This document shows, piece by piece, positions 33,241-46,200 of a stretch of 64,000 bases of DNA. The stretch spans positions 147,146,288 through 147,210,287 of the forward strand of contig NC_089219.1 of NCBI RefSeq assembly GCF_963924675.1, given 5' to 3'. Numbering within the stretch: position 1 is the stretch's first letter; the number at the start of each line of letters is the position of its first letter. The notes beneath the pieces were generated by a model. That model was not told the origin of the DNA, did no database searches, and saw only the letters and a program-made list of their open reading frames with translations. Origin of the DNA: Phocoena phocoena. Lineage: Eukaryota; Chordata; Mammalia; Artiodactyla; Phocoenidae. The position numbers and the translations under genes are program-made.

Positions 33241-36200
33241 GGAGGGCTGTCCCGGCAATACTGCTTTCTCCCAGGCTTGATTCTCCCATCACACATTGCC
33301 GTTCACTGTGTGCAGACCCTTCCTGACTTCCAGGAAGCCACAGAGCACTCCCTGAATTCTCCATCACACACGGAGGTGGCAATACATGAACCTCAGCTCT
33401 GAGGGCCTTTAGCTTAAATGAACACACAGGCTAAAGAGCTCTCACTACTCGAGCAAAATAGCACTTACAGGAGGCAGGGTGAGGAGTACTGAATTTAGAG
33501 TTTCTAAAAGGGATGCACCCCACCGTAGAAGCTCACTCACAGAATGGCAGTTAAGTTTCTGGTTACATGAGGACACCAGACTTCAAGGCAGCTATGTATT
33601 TTACAGCTCAAAACCATTAAGTTTCTGGTAAACCCAGTATTTAAGCACAGTTGCTGAATTCAGGCCCATAAATGGCAGGACAGCTCCTGCAGAAGAGGGG
33701 GGCCAAGGCCAGACCCTCGCGCTTTCCTGGGAAGCTGCCCGGAAGCAGTACGAATTCGCGCTGTGCTCACAGGGCAGCCGACTTATCACCCGAAAGCTAC
33801 AGCCATCCCTCGGGTATGTTCTCTACTGTTGAGACAGCTGTCTGACTACATACCCACAGAGCCGTGTTCTTCAACCAGTATGTTCCTGCTAGAGTTGGGC
33901 AAAACTCACATCTTGGGTTGTCAGGATCTGGATAACTAGGAACACGCCCTCCTTACAGCAGCCTTTTTTTAAAAGCCCATAGGCCTTTGTTTACTGCTGG
34001 TCAGTGCTTCTTTGTCCAACCTTCTTCCACGAAGGAGAAGGAAATCATCATTCCCTGAATACACAGTGTGTCCCAGGCACGGCACTAGACACTTTCCATG
34101 GATCACTCAGCTTGATTCTTTGAAACACCATTTGCTGTTCTAGCATGCCAACCCATGGACAAGTTGTCTTGTTTATATATTATTTTAATATTTTGTCAGA
34201 AATGTTATCTTTAAAATCATTTTCGAATAGAACAGTTTTATAGGCAAGCCAAAAAAAACAAAATAAAAACCATTCCCCAGTCAATAAATACTTCTAAAGA
34301 CTATGTGACTATAAGTATTTTTAAATGTCCTCCCTCACCTTCCAAGGTGCTCCAGGTTAGACGGTAGCTTATGTGATCAGCTTAGCTAGCCCCACTATCT
34401 GGGTGAGAAAAACGGGCTGAGAAGGGGAAGAGCCTAGATGCAAATCTGCGACTATGGCACCAGAGTTAATGTTTTCCGTGACACCTCTGGGTTTATTTTG
34501 AAAGCCCTCCTATCTTACATCCCAATCTGAAACAAACCGGAAAGCATGTGAGAGTGTAGGTATTTCAGAAACAAGCGAAGCAAAGAAAATACTTTCTCTT
34601 GTGCACAGACAAGACCATCTTGACAATCAAGTCAGCAAATACGCATCAAGCACTCACTACCGATTAAGGAATCCTCCATCTGCTGTCAAGCATTTATTTA
34701 GGTCTCCAGGGCAGGCCTGGCATTATGAGCAACGCAGAGACATAAGACGTTGTTCCTGCCCAAAGGACAGGTATAGCTGGTTGTGAACCAATAGCAAACA
34801 AGGCCCATCATTAAGCTGATATGGTACTTGTTTGCTATATGATACGGTAGAAAGTATACCAGGAGGGCTTAAGAGTGTGGAGGAGAACAGGGTCAGTGGA
34901 GGCGAGTGGGTTATGGGAGGCTTAATGGTAAAGGTCCCCACCCTGGCAAGGCCTAGAGGATGAATTTTGCCAGGCAAAGGGGAGAAGGGTGGCTGCTGCA
35001 TCACGGACCAAGAAGGGGCGGGCAATGAGCCAGAAAAGCCTGACAGCCCCAGGAACAGGTGTTTTATTTGGCATTCTGCTGCCCCCTACAGGCTTCTTGG
35101 TTATTGGTGTAGAATGCTCAGCAGAGGCAAAAAACGGACCACAGACCTCTGCAGCCTCCTACCTGCGTGAAGGTAACGACTGACCCATCATGGAGCTCCA
35201 TGGGGCTATACTCCACTTCATACAATCAGTTCTGTGTGTAAGAAGGTTGCATGTTAAAAAAAAAAAATGGGGTGGTCAAACCAAGTTCAAAAGGATAAGA
35301 AATAACTGCTGTTTACAGAAACTTTGCAGATAATCATTTTATACAACAAGTTACTTCTGATCCTAACACTCTTCTCATCCAACACTGGTGTGTTTTATGT
35401 TGAGATTTTTGTTGTATCTCACTACGTTAAAGTGAGCTGCATTACATATATCAGAAAACCCCAGTATAGAATAAAAACCTCACATCGTCCACATCAATGG
35501 TCCTTAATATTAGATTCAACTCCAAAAAGAACATGTTTTCAAGCTTGTGACAAGGAAGCATCTAGCCCCGTAATTACATGCACAGCTATTTCAGGCATCT
35601 CTTGGCATCATGGCTTTGTTACTTTGCCTTCAAAAGTGACAGCCGACAAAAATCTCTGAAAATTCCTTTTACTCCAGAAACTCATATATGGCCGGTCTCC
35701 AAGGACATGAGGTTGCTTGCTTGGTTTAAACCAGAGGAGGGTATGGTTTCTAGACTGGAAGACAAAAATCCCTTCTTCTCTCTTAATTTCTAGAAGGCAG
35801 TAGATACAGCAAGGAGAGCGCGCATGTTTCCTTTTTACAAATTCTACCAGGCTTGTGTCAGTTCCATGATTAATAAAAACAGAAGTACGTGTCTCTTTTA
35901 GAAGAGCAGTAGTACGACCTCACTTGCTTAGATCCACTGCACACTGAAATTGATTTCCCAGTGGAAGAAAGCATTCAGTACCACCTTCTCAGCGAAGCAA
36001 AAATAAAAAGATTTTTCTTCCTGTCAGTGACTGTGTGAGCTTGAGTGTGCACTAGGCCTGCCCCTGCCAGGATGGCTTCGCGGGGTCACTGCTTGCAGAG
36101 AATGCTGCCTGAGGTAGTTACCATCCATCTGTGCCACCTTATTAATTTAAAACCATCTAACAGAATTAATGCAACATAGCAAACCCCCAACTCAGGAGGA
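33241..36200. other. unique HHAT intron sequence
   Basis: No further exon found. Frames at 33209-33427, 34723-35025 and 35324-35659 have no recognisable similarity. The stretches at 34045-34140 and 35330-35400 vaguely resemble MIR/L2 but are too diverged to call. Confidence 0.45.
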
Positions 36201-36204
36201 GGAA

Positions 36205-36370
36205 CCTATTTAAAATGTAGATGTTATTTATAACGTCTACCCTCTACTGAATATCCATGTACGAGGTACTTTATATAAACTGTTTCTAATCACTTACACA
36301 ACTTTGCAAGGACCAGCCCTATTTTACATGGGAGAGGTGGAACCCGAACCTAGAATGTTCTACTTTCAGA
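36205..36370 (-). repeat. MIR SINE relic
   Basis: TCTACTGAATATCCATGTAC, TAATCACTTACACAACTTTG and CCTATTTTACATGGGAGAGG follow MIR in reverse. Confidence 0.55.
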
Positions 36371-36805
36371 ACCCCTAGGCCTGTGTTTTATGAAGCCATT
36401 TACTGTAATGGGAGCATCTCTTGGTGAGATGTTCCTCTGATTCAACCAAATCTTCAAAGCGGTCTCCACAGAAACATCCAACCAGTATTTTATTAACTGA
36501 AGAAAGATGCTCATTATTTACAAAGGAGTTTAGGCCAAGGAGCTCTGTGCCAGAAAGCCAGAGTTACAAGTTCCATTTTTAAACAGACTAAATAAATTCC
36601 TTCTGTCCCACCTACTGTCTTGTCCAGGCAGGCATCCTGCAGATGTCTATGTTAGAAGTTAAGTATAAGAGGTTGACGGTTGGGGCTTGTTGCTGAGTAG
36701 TAGGCATACGTGAAGGGAGAAGAAAGTATCTATTTCCCTCATACCCACTCTGAAAAGCAACTCAAGAATGTTTGACAGTTGGGACAGGGGTGGTGAGAAT
36801 CCACG

Positions 36806-37698
36806 TGGTAACAATAAATGCTGGAGAGGGTGTGGAGAAAAGGGAACCCTCTTGCACTGTTGGTGGGAATGTAAATTAATACAGCCACTATGGAGAACAG
36901 TACGGAGGTTCCTTAAAAAACTAAAACTAGAACTACCACACGACCCAGCAATCCCACTACTGGGCATATACCCAGAGAAAGCCATAATTCAAAGAGGGAC
37001 ATGTACCACAATGTTCACTGCAGCGCTATTTACAATAGCCAGGTCATGGAAGCAACCTAAATGTCCACTGACAGATGAATGGATAAAGAAGATGTGGCAC
37101 ATATATACAATGGAATATAAATATAATACAATACAGTATATAATATATACTATATAATATATAAGTATACTATGTTATATATAAAAATATAATAAAATAT
37201 AATGTAAGTCTCAGTCATAAAAAGAAACAAAATTCAGTTATTTGTAGTGAGGTGGATGGACCTAGACACTGTCATACAGAGTGAAGTAAGTCAGAAAGAG
37301 AAAAACAAATACCATATGCTAACACATATATATATGGAATCTAAAAAAAAAAATGGTTCTGATGAACCTAGGGGCAGGACAGGAATAAAGATGCAGAGAT
37401 GGAGAATGGACTTGAGGACACGGGGAGGGGGAAGGGTAAGCTGGGACAAAGTGAAAGAGTAGCATTGATATATACACACTGCCAAATGTAAAATAGATAG
37501 CTAGTGGGAAGCAGATAAATAGCACAGGGAGATCAGCTGGGTGCTATGTGACCCCCTGGAGGGGTGGGATAGGGAGGGTGGGAGGAAGACACAAGAGGGA
37601 GGAGATATGGGGATATATGTATACATATAGCTGATTCACTTTGTTACACAGCAGAAACTAACACAGCGTTGTAAAGCAACGATACTCTAATAAAGATG
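36806..37698 (+). mobile_element. 5'-truncated L1, ORF2 C-terminus and 3' UTR
   Basis: Begins at the cysteine cluster ([19 protein letters not shown]) and reads through [20 protein letters not shown] to [12 protein letters not shown], then an AT-rich insertion at about 37119-37205. ORF2 then resumes ([20 protein letters not shown]), and the 3' UTR ends at ACTCTAATAAAGATG. Same 3' UTR type as the L1 at 24339. Antisense to HHAT. Confidence 0.92.
37119..37205. repeat. AT-rich low-complexity expansion within L1
   Basis: Imperfect ATATA/TATAATA units (37119-37205) replace the short stretch that in the other copies reads 'atattactcagccataaaaag'. It probably arose by slippage or gene-local duplication after insertion. 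Confidence 0.75.
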
Positions 37699-37749
37699 TA
37701 AAACAAATTTTAAAAATTTTTTAAAAGACATTACTCTTAACATCACAAT

Positions 37750-40040
37750 TCTCTCTTTTTTTCCAGGACCTACTCAATAGCTTCCTGGCTTGCCATGTTA
37801 GTTTCAAACCCTTTGCCACGAACCCCAGACCCTAGCGAGGTAAGAGGATGAGGCACCTAAGATACTGAAAGACTTGGTTTTTACTGTCCCATGGATTGAG
37901 TTGAAGTTGCTGACTTCCCATCTTTAATTACCTATTACTTGGCTGAGCTGGGGCAGGCAGTGGCTGACATCCTACTCCAGCTCTGCCTTATCTTTCTCCC
38001 CTATTTCCCACTAGTTCTCTCGAAAAATCCTGAAATCCTGAACAAATGGGGCTTTCACACTTCTGTGCTTTTGGTCATACCATTTTCATATCCTCCATCC
38101 TCTCTGGTTTCCCAACTCCTCCAGGGAGTCTCTTTTAAATATTCCCACTCTCTACTTAACCCAGAGAACCTACTGTTTGTACCAGTGAATTGAACTGTTA
38201 TTCATCAAAAGATGTCTTTTCTATTATGATGGTCATTTCAGCTAAACTGTAAAATTCTTTTAGGCAATTCTACATATGTGTGTGTGTGTGTATGCATGCA
38301 TGCGTTATTATATAGTTACTAGTCAACAGTATTTAAATACCTAACAATAATATAATTTTCATTTAATTTTCATAATCTCCAATAGCTTTTACATTTGTGA
38401 TAAACTTTCACACTGTCACAGACCCATTATGAAAGATTAGGAAACAAGGAAGGATTACACGGACCTGCTCTCATTATTGGGGAGACTTCGGAAGACACCC
38501 ATTCCCAAAGAATATAGAGACCTGATGGCTCTGAAGTCTCCCCACACTTTGTAACCCTACTTCCCCTATTAAAGTAAAAATCATGCAGCCCCAAAGCTCC
38601 AGACATATCCCAACCTTGAGAGATTTCAAAAATGACAAGTACTAGCCTTTTAAACACTAGAGTCTTTAGTGGCTGGGAAGGGAAGACTTCTGGCTGTGTC
38701 TCATTGGTGGTAAGGTGACCCCACCTTGGCTTCACCTGGGCTCTGAGATGAGTTCCTGCTTAGAGTTCTCTGCAGAGGTGGCCGTGCTCTCCTAAACCCA
38801 GCTCTCACGGGCAGTGGCTCCCGCAACCCGACCCTGGCTCTGGCTTTGGCCTTGGCCCACGTCTGAGTTCTCTTTCTCACAGCCCAGTGATGACCCACCA
38901 GTCAAATCCCCATCCTCCAGGTAGTGGACAAAGGTCTGGTGTTTAGTTCTCACAAAGGAACTAAACTATATATTTACTTATTAAAAGTTTTCAAAGGAAG
39001 ATGCACGCAGAAAGTATAATTTACTTTTAATATCTTTCTGCCCAGTACAGATCATAATGGGATTTTAATAAGTAAAAACCAGCAGCTGGTTAATGGGCAT
39101 CTGTAGACCTTATCTCTGGAGGCTAAGAGAGGTCCACTTTCAAAGCAGAGGGCATGTCTGAGCTGGGCTAAGACTTTACTGAAGGATGCTGGCTAAAGGT
39201 TTTGTATGCAACTCTGAAAAATTGCCTATTAAAAATGTTATGTCCTATTTGGCAACAAAATACTGTGGAATTTATAAAAGAGAGATTAAAACCTGGCTAT
39301 ATTTAGTCTACATTTAAACTTCTAGGTTCATGTAATTAGATGCCAAAATTTTTTTTAAAAATTAATCTTTTCATTCCACGAAGCCAGTAGCTCAGTGGGC
39401 TGAAGTACCGTGCGGATGAACCTAAGCCTATAACTTCCATCCTAGAGAAAGATTCAACTCTACCCTCATAAACCAAAACCCAAACTCTAGCTCCCCAAAA
39501 GCTCTATCTTCCTTCCTGCGGAAGAGGCTAAAAGAGCATGAATGGCTCAGCCCAGCTGCCCTTACCACTAGAACACGCCCAAGCAGCAACAGCAGCAAGG
39601 CATGGGACAAGAAGGAGGGCAGCACCCGGACGCTGGAGATGTGGCCTTGGTCCTGCTCTGCCACTCACCAATCTCTGTAACCTTGACCTTGACAATCAAG
39701 GCTGCTCAGCTTAAGTCTGTACACTGAGCACATACCGGGAATGTTAAAATCTTCTTTGGTGTGAGTTGTTGTAAAGATCAGATGATACAATACATGTTTA
39801 AGGAGTTTGGAGATTTGAACACTCCATGTAAACAGAAGGATGCATACTTAATAACAATGGGCCAGCGGCAACATGCCTGCACTCAGGAAAAAACAAGGTG
39901 CCGTTATCATAATGAATAGCATCCCTATATTTTTCACAAGCATTTCAAGGCACCAAGACCTCCGGCCTGCTTGCTCAGGGATGTTCTTCACTTAAAACCA
40001 TTAGCCTTAAATATGCCACCATTGGCACCAGGTCGCTTAG
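37750..40040. other. mostly unique HHAT intron sequence
   Basis: 37930-38200 has weak L2-like text and a single open frame (37939-38193) with no known similarity. 38277-38304 is a short TG/TGCA tract. 39000-39360 is AT-rich and unassigned. No exon found. Confidence 0.4.
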
Positions 40041-40044
40041 TGCT

Positions 40045-40545
40045 AAGGGGTCAAAGCTAGAGCGGAGGAAAATTTTTTTCTCCTGCTCTTCTAGGTTCTT
40101 TGGCTGGGCTAACAACATAAGAGACATAGGCAGGTTAATAGGAGAAAGACACATTTAATTACATATGCAGGGGAGTTCACAAAGACAGTGAGACTCCAGG
40201 GCAAGTGAGGCAGTTGAGGCTCATATGCTGTCCTGAGCTACGGAATGGGAAAGGGATCTGGGGCTTCAAAGTGTAGGAAGAGAATTCAGATGTTTGGCCA
40301 TTAGAAGAGCAGATGTTTGGCCATTAGAAGTTTGCCCTGCCCTGCAGATAGGTCTTTCAGATAAATACGTTATCTCTGGTAATACCTCTTTTTCTGGTAC
40401 AGGCCCCCTGTCTAAATTCTTTGAGATAGTTAAGTTAGAGGGAAAAGTTTTTCCTGAGTCTGCTGGATCTTGACTGCCTGCAGCTCAAAATAATCCACAT
40501 GCCAAAGTGGCATCTTTGGGGGTTGGCACATTCTGCCCCCCTTCA
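40045..40545 (-). mobile_element. possible LTR of an old endogenous retrovirus (tentative)
   Basis: The text 'gacataggcaggttaataggagaaagacacatttaattaca' and 'gggagttcacaaagacagtgag', with a CCCCCTTCA end, resembles solo LTRs that I have seen in minus orientation. No terminal TG/CA pair or target duplication could be fixed. Non-coding. It contains a 23-bp period duplication at 40287-40330. Confidence 0.3.
40287..40330 (+). repeat. 23-bp-period direct duplication
   Basis: CAGATGTTTGGCCATTAGAAG occurs at 40287-40307 and again at 40310-40330, separated by AG. Confidence 0.95.
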
Positions 40546-43500
40546 AAGTGATGGGTTCAACACTCACATGGACTTGTCGATTATGTTTAACCCAGATACC
40601 TGATACAGGCTACAGAAGATCCTGTAGGGGCCACGTGGGCGGATCAGGGCAAAGCAGCCTCTACCACAGCTTGGTCTGATACCAACATCTCACCTTCAAA
40701 TCGCCGTAGCCCTTCCGCTCAGGTCCCCTCTTATCTACAGAGTACAAGTCACCTCACCAAGTCCTTTCCTTATAATGGGGGACTGCTGGGCGGGCAGGAC
40801 CCGAAAGTGCTTATACTGGTTTAGTCATTCAACTCGTTTAAAGCAGCCTACTAATGTTCCAGAGGTTAGAGTCTTGGTGATGCCTACGTCTTTGCAGTAT
40901 TACAACCTTCGTGCTTACAGACTGAAAAAACAAACAAGTCTTTAAGATGTCCTTCTTCAAAAATGAGCTTCTAGTCACAAATGAGAGATGGGAAGGCCCG
41001 GGGGGTGCGTGCTTTTTCCCTCCATGGGGCTGCTAACCCTCTTTTGCTTAAGAGCACACTGAGGCCTCAGCAATCCCCAGGGTTCCCGGACCCACATCTA
41101 TTTTGGGTTATACACAAACACCATATAAAACAGATTCTTTGGAGGTCTGAGCAAAGGAGAGTGAGCGGGAGTTTGCACTCTCTAGTGCTAAGGACTTGAG
41201 TCTCATCGCGAATAAAAAGGTCCTCAAAGCCTCAGTTAAATAACCACCAAGACTTCCTGGCTGCCTGCCTGTCTTCCCACCTTCCTCCTGAGAGGATGCT
41301 GAAAGCATCTATAAGCTGCCCTAGGCCTGACCAAGAGGGGGAGGGTACAAAAAGCCGGCTGTTGTGCAGGCAAACCCGCATGTTTGTAGGATGGAGGTGT
41401 GTGTGATTCCGTGTCTCAGAGTCAGAAGGAAAGGGTTGAGGGGAGAGACCCCATTGTCCCCTTCTCCTAACACACTTCTCAGCCTTTGCTCCATCAGCAG
41501 ATCCCAAACCCAGGGTCCAAATTACCACCGTCTGGAGCCTATGCCTCCTCTTATCAGCGGCTGTACTGTGTCTCCTTTGTGCTCCCTTTTCAGCTCTGCC
41601 TCTCACCCACATCCTATTCAGTGCCACTCCTGCTCGTCCTCATCTTCTCACTCATTTATCACAGCTGTTAGGAAAATGTTCACTGTAAAACGAACATGTA
41701 CAACTCAAAAATGACTGTGCTGGTCCAATGCCTTGGGTGGGTGGGGGGTCTCTAGAAGAACGCACTCTGCAGACAAGCGCGCTAAAGAAATGCCTGACTG
41801 AATGCTGAAGCGTTTCATTCTCCATCTGGGTTGGTGGTGTGATAATTTTGAGACAGCCGTGCTGGACAGGTCCCCACAGAGGCAGGCCCACAGCCTTGAC
41901 AGGTGTATACTCTACATTCCTATGGTGACACAGTATCTCAAGTGATAAAGCCCAGTAGGTTGGTCACTCGGGCAAAAACAAAAATGAACTGCTGAGGCAA
42001 AGAAGAGGCAAATTCTTTGTCCTCGGGAAGCATCCAGTCTTAGAATGGCAGTCCCTAGCCTCAGGGGTCCTGCTTACAGAGCATACCCATCACATTACAT
42101 CCTAAACTAAAACCCATCAGCCTGGCTTTTTAAAAATCATTCTCCCGCTGGCTCCCTCCTATGCCATCAACTCCATCTTACGAGTCTCCAAAACAGATTC
42201 TCCACTCCAATTAATGAACTTCATTCTTGCACAAGCGTGGGCCCTACAATCATACCAGCCCACCCCCCAATCATGTAAGACCTCTATCTGTCCTTTCCAC
42301 CATCGGATCTTTCAAAATGGGTTCGGCATTCACTTCAGGGACTATTTCCCCCAGCTGATCCCACTGAATGCGGGTGGCCCGATGATTCTTCATCTCTGCA
42401 GAATTCATGTGTTCGTCTCGGGCTAAGTTATTTCTTCAGACTTGTTGATGTGCTGTTCCTTAGCAATTCTGAGCTACTTCATCAGGTCTGAGGGTACGTG
42501 GGACTCCCCACCTCACAGTCAAGACATGGATCAGAGAACTATAACATTTCTCTTTTTATTTCCCCCAGAATCTAATTTAAACTCTGAACTCAGGGGGTGC
42601 TCAATGAACCCTGACCAACTGCTTTCTTTTCCTGTTCTTTTCCTCATCCTCCTTTCTCTGACTCATTCATTCATTCCCTTCCTCTTTTCCTTGTCACTCT
42701 ATATACACAAAAGAGAATTCTCCATCTGGAAAGCGTGGCCTCCTGAGTAAATGTCCTTGTTCACATCTGCCTCCACTACTTTCTCCTCTAAAGAGCAATG
42801 GGGTTTGGAGGGTGATATTTACAAAGTCAGACTAAATCACAGATGCCAACTGGAGGTGCCCCTAAGTGAGGGGACAGCTGGCAGGGACCGAGAGGTGGGA
42901 CAATTAGCAACTCCAACTTCCTCAGGAAGCTGCCAGAAGTACCCAAAAGGGAGATTTAACCAAAAAGCAAAACTTCAGCGTTAAATGGTTTTAATATTAG
43001 AGCACCCAAACTGGGAGGTTTAAGATTTGTGATATTAACTTTAAAAGCCTCAGATAAAATCCTGGACATGCTCCTCAGTAACAGATGCATGCGGGGGTGG
43101 GTGTTCACGAGGCCAGCGGGAGTGTGGCTTGGCCCTTCGCTGGATCGCTTGGCTTAACTTTGCTAACGAAATCTCTTCCTCTGCCGTGAACATCACTTCC
43201 AAGTCCGATGCGCATTTTGGTCACAAGAAAAGTAGTGAGGGGTCAGGACCACTGTTGGACGTGAATGAATGCACACACACACACACACAGAGTGCCTCAG
43301 AGCACAGAGGAGAGAGTGGAGTGTGGATGGGGAAGCCAGGGTCACAGATTCCAGTGATGGTCTCTTTTCCAGGCCTTGGTTTACAACTGGTAAAAGTTTC
43401 AGGGCTACAGGACAACTAGGGGTGAGGTCTATATAGTTTGGAACATTTGGGACATAAGCACGAATGGTCTTGAAGAGTTATGATCAATTACAACAGTGTG

Positions 43501-43990
43501 CTCCTTTGCTACTGGTCCCTGCTAAAACAGAAATATCTGTCTTCCCTAATGGATTTTCAGGACACGGAGCTCCTAAAACCATAGCTTCTGCTCCTGAGTT
43601 CCCCATTCCCCCCTCCCTTCTCTGCTGCCATGAAGCTAACGTATGAACTAACGCAAAATGCACAAGGAGAGGGTTATCTGAAGGAAGCCTGAAGTGAATC
43701 TTGACTCAAGGTGACAAATCCTTTCCTAAGAGCAAATTTCCACCCCCACCCCCACCCCACTCCCAGTTTATCTGCTTCGTCACTTCAGACGTACGTATTC
43801 TGGACTTCCTTAAAAAGTAACAGTCATTGGTAATAAAAATGTTCAGCTGAGCGGGCCACAGATGGGTTTCAATGCCCAGAAAGGGAGAAAACTGGGAGAA
43901 AATGCCAGCAGGTATACAGGCACCTCTTTCAAAACACTGCCATTGAAGACTGTTTTCAGGAGGAAGAAAAATAAAGGTCCCAGGCAACAA
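40546..43990. other. unique HHAT intron sequence
   Basis: No exon or confident repeat. A (CA)9 tract lies at 43272-43289. Frames at 41232-41627, 41364-41714 and 42442-42750 overlap on opposite strands or lack similarity. Weak L2-like text around 42100-42450 is not strong enough to call. Confidence 0.4.
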
Positions 43991-44012
43991 AGTGCTGTTT
44001 AAAAAATAATCA

Positions 44013-44337
44013 AAGACGCAGACCTACTAGAGAATGGACTTGAGGACACGGGGAGGGGGAAGGGGAAGTTGGGACAAAGTGAGAGAGTGGCATGGACATA
44101 TATACACTACCAAATGTAAAATAGATAGCCAGTGGGAAGCAGCCGCATAGCACAGGGAGATCAGCTCCGTGCTTTGTGACCGCCTAGAGGGGTGGGATAG
44201 GGAGGATGGGAGGGAGGGAGACGCAAGAGGGAGGAGATATGGGAACATATGTATATGTATAACTGATTCACTTTGTTATAAAGCAGAAGCTAACACGCCA
44301 TTGTAAATCAATTATACTCCAATAAAGATGTTAAAAA
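44013..44337 (+). mobile_element. L1 3' UTR fragment
   Basis: Starts AAGACGCAGACCTACTAGAG, contains GGAGATCAGCTCCGTGCTTT and ends CAATTATACTCCAATAAAGA plus poly-A. Same subfamily as the L1 ending at 28222. About 320 bp, 5'-truncated in the UTR. Confidence 0.93.
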
Positions 44338-44344
44338 AAAAAGA

Positions 44345-45290
44345 AAGAAATTATCCTAAAAAAAAAAAACCAAAGAGAAATGGTTGCTGGTGGTAATAAA
44401 GAGGCTGCTGCTCCCTCTCTGGACTGAAATCAGTACTCTGACAAATCAGCTCTAACAGAACTGTTTCGAGTGCCTCTCATTTATCATGATTATGATCCAC
44501 AGTCCCTACCAGACATGATACCTTTTAAGGCTGGGCACTGGCAGAGAAGACTGATAATGCTTGGGTTTGGGCATGAATGACGATAAATCTGCAGCAGCGT
44601 CCAACAAAACCACGCCAGCGCAACACTTAACGGAAACAAACTAAGAGCATCATCCCATGCCCGGGAAACAATGCCCCATAAGCATTTTCCCCTTAATGCA
44701 GTGAGAGCCACCCAGATGACGCTGCTTACTCAAAAGATGCTATGGTATAACTGAATGAACTCTTGAGTGCCCATTCAGAGATTAATATTTTAAGAGCTAG
44801 CATTTTACAGAGACAGTCTAAGGATGACATTCAATGTGTGCCACAAAAGGGAGTCTTCTGTAGATGAAAAATGCCACCGTTTATACAATAAAACCATATG
44901 AAATCCAAAGATGTCAGTCATGGAACTGGATATTAACATGGTCATCCACGTTGGGAAACAGTCACTTCCCAAGGGTTGGAGAAAGACGTAGACCATCAGA
45001 ATGGGATTTTGCTCACCAGGCTCCCTCTCAAGTGGGGTCGAGGTGAAGAAAGAAGCTTTGTGGGCTGGAGAGGACTATGCTTGACTTCTACCTTATCCCT
45101 GAGAAAGGCGGGCGGAGAGGATGACGGGAAATCAGGTTCTCTCAAGCAACCTGTGGCTAATGTAGCTGCAGAGAAAAGCCAGATCTTGAGTCTGAGCCTG
45201 CAGAGAGGCAGCTGGGGTCCAAATGAAAGAAGCGCTGTTGCCAGCTCTCCCCTCCCACACCACCACCTTGCTTCCCGGTAAAAGAGCAGA
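44345..45290. other. unique HHAT intron sequence
   Basis: Nothing recognised between the L1 tail and the SINE at 45295. Confidence 0.45.
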
Positions 45291-45294
45291 CAAA

Positions 45295-45482
45295 GGGCTT
45301 CCCTGGTGGCGCAGTGGTTGAGAGTCTGCCTCACGATGCAGGGGACACGGGTTCTTGCCCCGGTCCGGGAAGATCCCACATGCCGTGGAGCGGCTGGGCC
45401 CGTGAGCCATGGCCGCTGAGCCTGCGCTCCGCAACGGGAGAGGCCACAACAGTGAGAGGCCCGTGTACCGCAAAAAAAAAAA
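45295..45482 (+). mobile_element. CHR SINE (young subtype, internal deletion)
   Basis: GGGCTTCCCTGGTGGCGCAG head, GGGTTCTTGCC B-box region, body to CCCGTGTACCGC plus poly-A. The segment that usually reads 'cgcgtctggagcctgtg' between GAGCCTG and CGCTCCGC is missing, so it is shorter than its siblings. Confidence 0.92.
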
Positions 45483-45989
45483 GTTGACAAATCTTTAGAA
45501 AATGTAATCTTCCATTTCCCTTTGGAAAATCTAAATGTCAGGCTACAGAGAGATATTTGGGCACATGACACACGAAATAAAATGAGGCTTTCTTAACGAG
45601 TTACCTGGGAACCAAGGGCACCTAGATGTCACACGTGGATGTTAATGAGGCTGCCTGGGGGGTGAGCCTGGCTTGGCAGGCAGCACCTTAAGTACATGCC
45701 AGGATCTGTCTCTACCTCCATAACCCTGAACTGCTGTGACCCAGGTAGGACCAGAGTGTCAATCTAGGAGATACACTATTTATAATCCACGTCCAGTTCA
45801 CCTCATAGGATTGTACATGATCATCAGATAAGGCAAAAGGGATGAAAAGAACTGAAAATTAATGTAAAACAAATGATTATTATACTAACAGTATACAGAT
45901 AATAGTATATTAGGATTACCATTAGCCATAATAATCAAGGAAGGAATTTCCAATGAATTAAATATTTTTCTTAATAAGGAGGAGAGAGA

Positions 45990-46200
45990 GAAAACACTGA
46001 CTGCTCACCGTAAGGCGGGCACTGTGCTGAACATTCTACATGTTATTCAATGTCCCAAACTACCCAGGGAATCTGCCCCCTCCCTCCATTTACAGATGAG
46101 GAAAATAAAGCTCAGAGAAGGTTATTTACAGCCCCAGTCAAGGAACTGGCAGACTAGATCTATGTTGCATCAGAGAACAGGACCCAGACCAACTGGTAAG
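45990..46200 (-). repeat. MIR SINE relic
   Basis: GGCGGGCACTGTGCTGAACA, TCCATTTACAGATGAGGAAA and AAGGTTATTTACAGCCCCAG follow MIR in reverse. One of the clearer MIR copies in the window. Confidence 0.75.

Noticed and set aside
32899..33258. 119-residue minus-strand ORF starting MPGQPSTWF
   Set aside because: Only the part from 33208 to 33007 is HHAT. The ATG and both flanks are intron that happens to stay open.
38277..38304. TG/TGCA tract as a possible Z-DNA or regulatory site
   Set aside because: Short, interrupted and without supporting context.
39386..39420. Minus-strand text translating to ARYFSP, the first six residues of the next HHAT exon after DSL, together with a plus-strand tRNA A-box-like TAGCTCAGTGG
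   Set aside because: It lies upstream, not downstream, of the catalytic exon in gene order. No AG acceptor precedes it, similarity stops after six residues, and no B box follows for a tRNA. Treated as coincidence.
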